Positions 36,274 to 42,857 of a stretch of DNA of 42,857 bases are shown here, in pieces. Origin of the DNA: Thiorhodococcus mannitoliphagus (lineage in GTDB: Bacteria > Pseudomonadota > Gammaproteobacteria > Chromatiales > Chromatiaceae). Position 1 is the stretch's first letter; every line of letters begins with the position of its first letter. The translations under genes and the position numbers were made by a program. Below the pieces are notes generated by a model. It did not search any database, had not been told where the DNA came from, and saw only the letters and a list, made by a program, of their open reading frames with translations. The stretch is taken from the NCBI RefSeq assembly GCF_010915725.1, contig NZ_JAAIJR010000041.1, positions 1-42,857 of the forward strand. The letters run 5' to 3'.

Positions 36274-36373
36274 GAAAGCGCCCGTCAATTGTTTCCCGAT
36301 ACGAGCGATCCCGCCCGAAATCCCCCCTGCCCCCCCCTTTGCGAAAGGGGGGAAGTTGTTGACGGACACTACC
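36274..36373 (+). mobile_element. MITE family A, copy 3 (100 bp)
   Basis: GAAAGCGCCCGTCAA ... TTGACGGACACTACC, flanked by TTA (36271-36273, 36374-36376). The right end is degenerate (ACTACC for CTTTC). It shares its right-hand TTA with copy 4. Confidence 0.85.
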
Positions 36374-36376
36374 TTA

Positions 36377-36475
36377 GAAAGCGCCCATCAATTGTTTCCC
36401 GATACGAGCGATCCGGCCCGAAATCCCCCCTAGCCCCCCTTTGCGAAAGGGGGGAAGGTGTTGATGGTCACTTTC
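36377..36475 (+). mobile_element. MITE family A, copy 4 (99 bp)
   Basis: GAAAGCGCCCATCAA ... TTGATGGTCACTTTC, with TTA at 36374-36376 and 36476-36478. It is in tandem with copy 3. The right-hand TTA is, on the minus strand, the TAA stop codon of the triheme cytochrome gene. Confidence 0.9.
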
Positions 36476-38470
36476 TTAGTCGTCCCTATCCCGATCCCTA
36501 TCGTCGTCATCTCGGTCGCCATCATCCCTATCGCCATCATCCCTATCGTCATCATCGTCATCTCGGTCGTCGTCATCCTCGTCTTCCGGCGCCCGATGAC
36601 ACTCCAGACAGCCGACGATGTCTCCCTTGGCATAGTGCTTGAGCCTTGAGCCATCGGGCTGACGCTCCTTGGAGGGCCAGACGCGGGCGGCAAAGGTCGC
36701 GGACGCGGCGGTTCCCCGGAGGTCGGCACCATGGCAGGTCCGGCAGAAATCAGGGCGACGCTTCCAGTCGTCCTCGTGCCCATCCTTGACATAGCGAGTG
36801 CTGATGGCATGCGCGCTAAAGTCGTCCTCGCCGGATTGCTCCTCGACCCTAATCCATCGTGTGGCGTGCTCGGGGCAGGGTAGACCGGCGCTGTCGGTGA
36901 CCACGAAGCTAATCTGGTAGCTGCCGGCCTGGTTAAAGGTCACCGCTCCTGGATCCTCGGCGCTGGAAGCGGCGGCAGCCCCGCCGAAGCTCCAGGCGTA
37001 GGTCAAGGGCAGGTTGCCGTCGGGATCCGCCCCTGTCCCGGCGAAGTCAAGGGCTTCACCCTCGCTGATGGTCCTATTGTCGGCCGGGGCGTCGATGGCA
37101 CAGCTTGGCGCCTGATTCTGGGATAGATTCTCGACCAGGAAGCTGGCGTTGGTCGTCTGAGTCCTCGCACTCCGCTCGCCGTCATCGTCATCGTCATCGT
37201 CTCGCTCGCGGCTGTAGCTCCGATCACGGTCATCATCCCGATCATCCCGATCCTCGTCGTCATCATCATCACCAGTCCTCTGGCCACTCAGGTCGACCTC
37301 GACACGGATCGAGTGCCAACCGTTGTCGAGGGTCCGGGTGTCGAAGGGTTGCCCGCCCTTCACCAAGTCCCAAGGCGCCCGGGAAAGGCTGGTGTACAGG
37401 TTTTCGTCGAGGTAATAGCGAACCGCCGTAATGCCCGACACCTCGGGGATGAAGACATAGATATCGCCGGAGACGGTGAGTCCGTCGAGCGGCTCGGCGG
37501 GGTCGTGCGAGGGATCTCGACTGATGAGCAGACCGAGGTCCGAGACAGGGAAATTCTCGCCAAGACAGTCCCGACCGTTGCATTCCTCGTCGCTCTCATC
37601 CATGGCCCAGTCACAGTCGTTGTCGACACGGTCGTCGCAGATCTCGATGGCGCCGGGATTGATGTTCGAGTCGGTATCATCACAATCCTCGGGGCCGCAA
37701 ATCCCGCCGTCCGGGCTGTAGCCATCGCCATCGTTGTCGAGACACGCCGCAGAGCAGGAGGCATTTAGGCCGTCGCAGTTGTTGTCGATGCCGTCCCCGC
37801 AGATCTCGACGACGCCAGGGTTCACGGCTGGATCGCTGTCGTTGCAATCCAGCGGGCCGCAGTTGACACCGCTGGCGTAGTAGCCATCGCCGTCAGCATC
37901 CGCACCGGCGCATGCCGCCTGAACACTGATGGTTCTGGTCGCCGGAGTCGGATCCGAGAGCGCGCCGTCAGAGACCGTCAGGGTGGTGGTATAGGTCCCT
38001 GCATTCGGATAAGACACCACATGGGGGCCAGCGCCGGTCGCGGTGGAGACGCCGAAGTTCCAGCTATAGCTCAGTGGGGAGTCGCCATCCGGATCCGAGC
38101 CCGTGCCTTGGAAGATCAGGGTGCCGCCAACCGCAATCTGCTGGTTGGAGGCCGGGTCCGTAATGGTGCCGTTTGGAGCGCGATTGGCCACAGGGCCGGT
38201 GCAGAAGGGGCTGAAATTGCCGCTCCCATACCAATCCCAGGTGCTGCCCTTGGGAGTCGAGTAGTTCGAACTCAGATGACAGAGCTGACAGCCCTGCGAC
38301 GTAAAGGGGGCGGATCCGTCTAGGCTTTGGCAATAGGTGTCGACGGCTGGACCGTAGTCATTAGCGCTTTTGGCCGCCGCTGGTCCGGACCCAAGGCACA
38401 CCGAGAGCAGCACCATCAGGACCGCCCAGGAAGGTTTCTTGATCGAATGGGGCATCTTTGAATGAGGCAT
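36476..38470 (-). CDS. Exported triheme protein with PKD domains, MopE-type metal-binding repeats and Asp-rich tracts
   Basis: 664 residues. Signal peptide with core about 14-32 ending PAAA. First heme site C61-QL-CH65. PKD-like domain about 98-185 (GTGSDPDGDSPLSYSWNFG). MopE-type repeats about 188-300 (DADGDGYYASG, CNDSDPAVNPG, EICGDGIDNNCDG, repeated). Beta-rich domain 305-395. Acidic tract 400-430. Second PKD about 455-545. C-terminal heme sites C576-RT-CH580 and C621-LE-CH625, then a tail of Asp and Arg only. It lies 164 bp downstream of the hydrogenase large subunit, same strand; a role as electron acceptor is inference. An ATG five codons in is an alternative start. The stop is supplied by an adjoining MITE, so the tail may be truncated. 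Confidence 0.8.
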   Translation of the reverse strand: MPHSKMPHSIKKPSWAVLMVLLSVCLGSGPAAAKSANDYGPAVDTYCQSLDGSAPFTSQGCQLCHLSSNYSTPKGSTWDWYGSGNFSPFCTGPVANRAPNGTITDPASNQQIAVGGTLIFQGTGSDPDGDSPLSYSWNFGVSTATGAGPHVVSYPNAGTYTTTLTVSDGALSDPTPATRTISVQAACAGADADGDGYYASGVNCGPLDCNDSDPAVNPGVVEICGDGIDNNCDGLNASCSAACLDNDGDGYSPDGGICGPEDCDDTDSNINPGAIEICDDRVDNDCDWAMDESDEECNGRDCLGENFPVSDLGLLISRDPSHDPAEPLDGLTVSGDIYVFIPEVSGITAVRYYLDENLYTSLSRAPWDLVKGGQPFDTRTLDNGWHSIRVEVDLSGQRTGDDDDDEDRDDRDDDRDRSYSRERDDDDDDDGERSARTQTTNASFLVENLSQNQAPSCAIDAPADNRTISEGEALDFAGTGADPDGNLPLTYAWSFGGAAAASSAEDPGAVTFNQAGSYQISFVVTDSAGLPCPEHATRWIRVEEQSGEDDFSAHAISTRYVKDGHEDDWKRRPDFCRTCHGADLRGTAASATFAARVWPSKERQPDGSRLKHYAKGDIVGCLECHRAPEDEDDDDRDDDDDDRDDGDRDDGDRDDDDRDRDRDD

Positions 38471-38634
38471 ATCGAGTCTCGAAAATCGTCAAACCGCGTC
38501 CAGAGTGAAGCGCTCGTCTCCTGGCCGACCACGGCCTCGCGGTCAGCAGGAGCGATCGATGGGACGCTTGTTGGCGCGGATACGCCTGGAATCCATTCCA
38601 TGCGCGAGACCACGCCGACCATGCCGGACGGGGT

Positions 38635-40359
38635 TCAGGTAACCGTAACCCGCACCAGCGACTCTCCATCCGGATCAACCAGATGCACCGCGCAAGCGAG
38701 ACAGGGGTCGAAGCTGTGGATGGTCCGCAGGATCTCGAGCGGCTGCTGAGCGTCGTGGATACGATGCCCCCGCAGCGCGGCCTCATAAGGCCCCTCCTGC
38801 CCCTGGGCATCCCGCGGCCCCGCGTTCCAGGTGCTGGGAACCACCGCCTGGTAATTGGCGATGCGCCCGTCCTCGATCACGACCCAGTGAGCCAGCGCGC
38901 CGCGCGGGGCCTCGGTGTAACCGGCGCCCTGGGCACTGGTCGGCCAAGTGTCTGGATAGAAGAAGTCGTCGTTGTGGGTGCGACTGTCTCCCGCCTGGAG
39001 GTTGCTCAGCAGTTGGTCGCACCAGACCGACATCTTGTCGGCGAGCAGCTTGGTCTCCAGGGTGCGGGCGGCGATGCGCCCGAGGGTTGAGAAGAGCGCG
39101 CCCTGAGGCAGCTTGAGTTGCGAGAGCGTTCCGTCCACCAACGCCTTGGTCTCGGCGTGCCCGGAGGCATAGAGCATGAGCACCCGCGCGAGGGGACCGA
39201 CCTCCATCGGTTTGCCCTTCCAGCGCGGCGACTTGAGCCAGGAATACGCCTGATCCATCGCGAGGTTGTCGTAGGGCGGCTGAGGCCCCGTGTAATTGGG
39301 ACGCGTCTCGCCCGCATAGGGGTGCAGCGGTTGATCCTGGCCGCCGCTGTAGTTGTACCAAGAGTGACTGACGTACTCCTGCACTTGAGTCTCGTCGTCC
39401 AGATCCACCGGATGGATGTTGGAAAGATCCCGGTTGAGAATGACCCCACGGGGGACGAAGAGCCGGCTCGTGTCGTCGGCTCCGAAGAAGGGATCAGGGA
39501 ACTCACCGTAGGTCATGAAGTTCCCAACGCCCTCCCCGCGCCTGGCCCAATCCTTGTAGTAACGGGCGATGGCCAGGGTATCCGGGACATAGACCTCATC
39601 GACGAAGCGACGCATGTCCGCAATGACATCCACGACCAAGGCGCGGCCCTGAGCATCCAGGGCGGTCGCGCCCGACTTGCCGTCCAGCGCGCAGGGGGCG
39701 CCGCCAACGATGAAGTTCGGGTGCGGGTTCTTGCCGCCGAAGAGCGCATGCAGCCGAGACGCCTTGCGCTGCCAGTCGAGGGCTTCGAGATAGTGAGCGA
39801 AGGCAAGAAGGTTCAGCTCGGGGGGCAGCTTGTACTCGGGATGCCCCCAATAGCCGTTGGCGAAGATACCGAGCTGACCGCTGCCGACGAATCCGCTCAG
39901 GCGCTCTTTCACATCCGCGAAGTATGACCGCGACGAATTGTGCCAGGGGCTCAGGCACTTCTGCAGATCCGAGGTCGCCTTCGGATCCGCGTCCAGCGCC
40001 GAGACCACGTCCACCCAGTCCAAGGCGTGCAGGTGGTAGAAGTGCATGACATGATCGTGGACGAACTGGGCGCCGATCATCAGGTTACGGATCAACTCCG
40101 CGTTGGGCGGGATGGGGTAGGCCAGGGCATTTTCCACCGCCCGCACCGAGGCGATCCCGTGGACCAGGGTACAGACCCCGCAGATACGCTGAGCGATGGC
40201 CCAGGCATCGCGCGGGTCGCGACCGATGAGGACATTTTCGATCCCGCGCAGCATGGTGCCGGAGCTTGCGGCGCGGGAAATGATTCCGTTCTCGGTCTCC
40301 GCCTCGATACGCAGATGACCCTCGATACGCGTGACCGGGTCGACGACGACAGTGCTCAT
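38635..40359 (-). CDS. [NiFe] hydrogenase large subunit
   Basis: 574 residues, carrying the Ni-Fe(CN)2CO site. N-terminal L1 motif RICGVC (Cys60, Cys63) and C-terminal L2 motif DPCLACAVH (Cys553, Cys556, His559) provide the four nickel-binding cysteines. Fifteen residues follow His559 and should be removed by a maturation endopeptidase. MSTVVVDPVTRIEGHLRIE at the start and SWYNYSGG in the middle are typical of group 1 uptake enzymes. GGAGA lies upstream of the ATG. It is 107 bp downstream of the small subunit and is expected to be co-exported with it. No maturation genes (hyp, endopeptidase) or cytochrome b are in the window. Confidence 0.95.
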   Translation of the reverse strand: MSTVVVDPVTRIEGHLRIEAETENGIISRAASSGTMLRGIENVLIGRDPRDAWAIAQRICGVCTLVHGIASVRAVENALAYPIPPNAELIRNLMIGAQFVHDHVMHFYHLHALDWVDVVSALDADPKATSDLQKCLSPWHNSSRSYFADVKERLSGFVGSGQLGIFANGYWGHPEYKLPPELNLLAFAHYLEALDWQRKASRLHALFGGKNPHPNFIVGGAPCALDGKSGATALDAQGRALVVDVIADMRRFVDEVYVPDTLAIARYYKDWARRGEGVGNFMTYGEFPDPFFGADDTSRLFVPRGVILNRDLSNIHPVDLDDETQVQEYVSHSWYNYSGGQDQPLHPYAGETRPNYTGPQPPYDNLAMDQAYSWLKSPRWKGKPMEVGPLARVLMLYASGHAETKALVDGTLSQLKLPQGALFSTLGRIAARTLETKLLADKMSVWCDQLLSNLQAGDSRTHNDDFFYPDTWPTSAQGAGYTEAPRGALAHWVVIEDGRIANYQAVVPSTWNAGPRDAQGQEGPYEAALRGHRIHDAQQPLEILRTIHSFDPCLACAVHLVDPDGESLVRVTVT

Positions 40360-40466
40360 GGATTCTCTCCGTTCGATGACGCCCGCCCAGCGCCTTGCAC
40401 CTGGCGGGCACGCCCGCCCGTGGACGCAATCGGGCGGCGCGGTTGGAAGTCAGGAGCCCCGTCGAC

Positions 40467-41477
40467 TCAGGGGCGGATGTCGGGGTAGAAGCAGCTTCCG
40501 GTGAATCCGCTGCCGTCCACCGCCATGGCACGATCCCAGAACGCGGCCTCGGAGCAGCCCAAACACCCGTGACCCGAGTGCATCGGAAAGCTGGTATTGA
40601 GATTCCAGCGCACCTTTGGGCAGGCGTTGTGGGTCTCCGGTCCCTTGCAGCCCAGCAGGTAGAGGCAATACCCCTTTTGCGCCCCCTCATCGTCGAAGGC
40701 GAAGGCGAACTCGCCATTTCGGTAGTGCGAGAGCCGCGGGCACCGCTCATGCACCGTCTTGCCGTAATAGGCCCGGGGGCGGTTCTGATCGTCCAGCTCG
40801 GGCAATGACCCGTTGGCGAGGAAGTAAGCGATGGTGCCGGAAATCACGTCCGGGACCGGCGGGCAGCCCGGCACGTTGACAAGGGGGAGTGACGGAATGG
40901 CGCCGGCATCCATCAAATCGCCGACACTGCGCGCTCCGCTCTGATTCAGGCGGGGCGCGGTGACCGCAGCGGCGGCTGGAATACCGCCATAGGCGGCGCA
41001 GGTCCCAACCGCGATCACCAGGGCGGCCCCCTCCATGGTCTCGCGGAGCATCTCCAGGTTGGTGACACCGGCGATCGTCGACCAGACCCCGCCGTCTGCC
41101 GTGGGTATGGATCCATCGACCACGAGGACATAGCTCCCGTAGTTGGCCGCCATGGCGTTGCGTCGCGCCTGCTCGGCCGCCGCTCCAGAGGCCGCCTGCA
41201 GGGTGTGATGATAGTCCAGCGAGAGGTGATCCAGGATCAGCGCCTCCACCGTCGGCGCACCGGAGCGGGTCAGGGATTCGGTGCAGCCAGTGCATTCTTG
41301 AAAGGACAACCAGATGACGCTCGGTCGCCTGGCTGTCGCAAGATTGGCGGCCAGTTGTCGCGCCGCCTCGGCGGGCAGGGCGAGCGCCGAGGCGGTCGTG
41401 GCGCAAAAGGCCAAGAAGGATCTGCGCGATACACCTCGGCGCGTGAGGAATTCGGTAAAGGTTTCGTCGCAGCTCAT
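40467..41477 (-). CDS. [NiFe] hydrogenase small subunit, Tat-exported, no C-terminal anchor
   Basis: 336 residues. Tat signal RRSFLAF (18-24) and cleavage near AEA (about 38). Proximal cluster ligands include ECTGCTES (Cys62, Cys65), GTCAAYGG and PGCPP. The distal site shows TVHERCPRL plus CLYLLGC; the medial site shows NACPKVRWN and HGCLGCSE with a proline (SFPMH) in the usual 3Fe-4S pattern. The extra cysteines of oxygen-tolerant enzymes (CTCC, WGC) are absent, predicting a standard, oxygen-sensitive cluster. The chain ends GSCFYPDIRP without the C-terminal membrane helix of HupS/HyaA. AGGAGG lies 9 nt before the ATG. Confidence 0.95.
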   Translation of the reverse strand: MSCDETFTEFLTRRGVSRRSFLAFCATTASALALPAEAARQLAANLATARRPSVIWLSFQECTGCTESLTRSGAPTVEALILDHLSLDYHHTLQAASGAAAEQARRNAMAANYGSYVLVVDGSIPTADGGVWSTIAGVTNLEMLRETMEGAALVIAVGTCAAYGGIPAAAAVTAPRLNQSGARSVGDLMDAGAIPSLPLVNVPGCPPVPDVISGTIAYFLANGSLPELDDQNRPRAYYGKTVHERCPRLSHYRNGEFAFAFDDEGAQKGYCLYLLGCKGPETHNACPKVRWNLNTSFPMHSGHGCLGCSEAAFWDRAMAVDGSGFTGSCFYPDIRP

Positions 41478-42141
41478 CTAGCGTGCCTCCTCATGGATTT
41501 AGGGGGGCCGCAGAAAGGCAGACTCCTCGCGCATCGCGGCCGAGCGGCGCTTCCAGCATGCTGCGAACGCAGCAAAGTCCATGATAATTATCAATCCTTG
41601 TCCCGCCAGACAATTATCGTGATAAAAAACTTGCTTTAGCTAGACGGAGTTCGCATTTCGCAGCTATTTATCAATTTCTTGCCCCTTCCGGCGTGTCAGG
41701 CCAAATCTGTCGAGCACTGAGCGGCCTCGGCAGCGAGCCCTGAAGAGCAGGACGCCTGTCACGCTGGACGCAGCTGGGTCAAGTGACGATCACCCTAATG
41801 CATTGAGCCTTAAGAAAACCTTAAGGGCAGCCGGTCAATGTCGCGCGGGCGGCCTTGCCACGCTCGGCACGATCTGGGCGCGGCCGAGGGCGCAACCGGC
41901 GGCACCTGCTTCTTTCCCTGCCGGATCAATCGAAGAAATGGGATTGGTGCGCCGCGAGGTGATCGGCACCCTGAGGAATCCCGAGTTCAATGCCATCGCC
42001 TGGCTTCTACCTGGCCCAGGCCGCCGAGGAGAGAGGCCAGAAGCATCAGTATTCGCTAAACTTCTAAAAATCCGCAGTCAGGGATTGGGATCCAGCGTAA
42101 ACTCCCGGCTCCAGGTTGCAGTTCACACACGGGGGGACATC
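41478..42141. other. Divergent intergenic region between hydrogenase and GST genes
   Basis: About 660 bp. It holds the AT-rich dyads at 41582-41625 and otherwise no supported gene. A frame open from 41803 runs into the GST gene, but its first 113 codons resemble no protein I know and lack the GST N-terminus. CCTTAAGAAAACCTTAAGG near 41807-41826 is a further near-perfect palindrome of unknown role. Confidence 0.5.
41582..41625. promoter_or_regulatory. Paired AT-rich palindromes upstream of the hydrogenase
   Basis: TGATAATTATCA (41582-41593) and TTATCGTGATAA (41614-41625) share TTATC/GATAA arms. Their centres are 32 bp apart, three helical turns. They lie 105-148 bp upstream of the small-subunit ATG, in an AT-rich patch within GC-rich DNA. 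Likely a promoter/operator for the hydrogenase genes; the regulator is unknown. Confidence 0.45.
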
Positions 42142-42747
42142 ATGCTGCTTCGCAACTCACTCACCTCACCCTATGCGCGCAAAGTCACGGTCCTGCTGCA
42201 TGAGACGGGGTTCATCGACCAGGTCCAGATCGAGACGATCGACGGCTGGTCCGAGCCAGAGGAACTGACCCGCGAAAATCCGCTATCCATGGTCCCAACC
42301 CTCGTGCTCCACGACGGCCGGGCGCTCTTCGATAGCGCGGTGATCTGCGAGTACCTGGATCGCCAACAGGTCGGACGGCCCATGATCCCGCGGACCGGCG
42401 AGATGCATTGCCGAGTCCTCTGCGATCAGGCATTGGCGGACGGCATCATGGACTGCGCCATCCTCATCTTCATCGAATTGGAGAAGCGCCCGGAGGCACT
42501 GCGCTGGGACTGGTGGCTGGACCTCAAGCGGCGCGCCATCGAGCGCTCCTTGGACAGCCTTGAGCAGGACGTCGAGGCGCTGAAGGAGCGCGTCGATCTG
42601 GGCACCATCGCGGTCGCTGCCGCACTGGGCTACTTGGACCTGCGCGGCGCGGCCGGCGAGTGGCGGGATACACGTCCCGCGTTGGCCGACTGGTATGCGG
42701 AATTCAGCCAGCGCCCGTCGATGATCGCGACGGCGCCGCCGGCCTGA
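42142..42747 (+). CDS. Glutathione S-transferase family protein
   Basis: 201 residues from the ATG at 42142 (G-rich site 5-10 nt upstream). The thioredoxin-fold N-terminus begins at once with LRNSLTSPYARKVTVLLHE, followed by NPLSMVPTLVLHDGRALFDS and AVICEYLD, the GSH-binding cis-Pro and Asp-Ser motifs of GSTs. The helical C-terminal domain covers about 85-195. Cytoplasmic. Substrate unknown; such small bacterial GSTs are often orphan genes. The following DNA is a family A element that reaches the window end. Confidence 0.87.
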   Translation: MLLRNSLTSPYARKVTVLLHETGFIDQVQIETIDGWSEPEELTRENPLSMVPTLVLHDGRALFDSAVICEYLDRQQVGRPMIPRTGEMHCRVLCDQALADGIMDCAILIFIELEKRPEALRWDWWLDLKRRAIERSLDSLEQDVEALKERVDLGTIAVAAALGYLDLRGAAGEWRDTRPALADWYAEFSQRPSMIATAPPA

Positions 42748-42783
42748 TCTCCAAGGCGGCGAACATGGGCTCGCAACGCCTTA

Positions 42784-42857
42784 GCAAGTGTCCATCAATT
42801 GTTTCCCGATGCGAGCGATGCCGCCCGAAATCCCCCCTAGCCCCCCTTTGCGAAAGG
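42784..42857 (+). mobile_element. MITE family A, copy 5 (cut by the window end)
   Basis: TTA (42781-42783), then GCAAGTGTCCATCAA and the family interior up to the CCCCCCTTTGCGAAAGG hairpin, where the window stops. About 25 bp of the right end are missing. A window ending inside a dispersed repeat suggests an assembly break. Confidence 0.85.

Noticed and set aside
41582-41593. Fur box
   Set aside because: The dyad is 12 bp and lacks the 7-1-7 layout of a classical site; a regulator cannot be named.
41803-42141. N-terminal extension of the GST-like protein
   Set aside because: The GST fold begins at the methionine at 42142; the preceding 113 codons show no homology and the spacing to a ribosome site favours 42142.

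Overview
This 42.9 kb, GC-rich window carries about 29 well-supported protein genes, no rRNA, tRNA or CRISPR array, and an unusually dense set of short repeat elements. The gene content (two-subunit pyruvate carboxylase, an SHP/DHC cytochrome pair, a Tat-exported [NiFe] hydrogenase, TrkH with Kdp-like regulators, and a shikimate-dehydrogenase-like protein closely resembling Haemophilus HI0607) points to a gammaproteobacterium. A purple sulfur bacterium of the Chromatiaceae type is a reasonable guess, but no photosynthesis or sulfur-oxidation gene is present, so the lineage is an inference. The window starts in G/C homopolymers and ends inside a dispersed repeat, as assembly contigs often do.

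Layout. 0.3-4.2 kb (minus): pyruvate carboxylase, with the biotin carboxylase gene upstream and the transcarboxylase/biotin-carrier gene downstream. They are separated by a four-helix-bundle (S23) gene sitting among heptanucleotide repeat arrays. 4.3-9.2 kb: a DUF1537 four-carbon acid sugar kinase and a transketolase-family enzyme (minus), with a divergent IclR regulator and palindromes between. 9.7-13.4 kb (plus): TrkH, a shortened KdpD-like kinase and a KdpE-like regulator, tightly coupled. 13.5-15.5 kb: the AroE-like protein, then (minus) an SHP-like monoheme and a DHC-type diheme cytochrome. 15.5-16.9 kb: a repeat-rich stretch with nested miniature transposable elements.

16.9-21.6 kb (minus): a two-gene, apparently complete sugar PTS, with an EIIA-HPr-EI fusion and a IIC-IIB-IIB' permease whose second IIB has lost its cysteine. 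21.7-31.5 kb (minus): a polyol (sorbitol/mannitol) operon with two tandem binding-protein paralogs, two permeases, an ATPase, an SDR sorbitol-type dehydrogenase, a mannitol-type dehydrogenase and an OprB porin. It begins next to a palindromic operator candidate and is divergent from an AraC-family regulator. Together these genes describe outer-membrane entry, periplasmic capture, ATP-driven import and oxidation of hexitols.

33.2-35.6 kb: a metallophosphoesterase and a ParB-like/double-Usp protein, convergent. 35.6-36.5 kb: a rhodanese-like remnant and three more miniature elements, the last of which supplies the stop codon of the next gene. 36.5-41.5 kb (minus): [NiFe] hydrogenase small and large subunits without a visible membrane anchor, followed by an exported triheme, PKD- and MopE-repeat, Asp-rich protein. 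42.1-42.7 kb: a glutathione S-transferase-like protein.

The strongest candidates for something undescribed are the anchorless hydrogenase with its triheme neighbour, the PTS permease with a ~100-residue insertion and an acysteinyl second IIB, and a set of TNA-targeting miniature elements, one nested inside another at exactly the predicted length.
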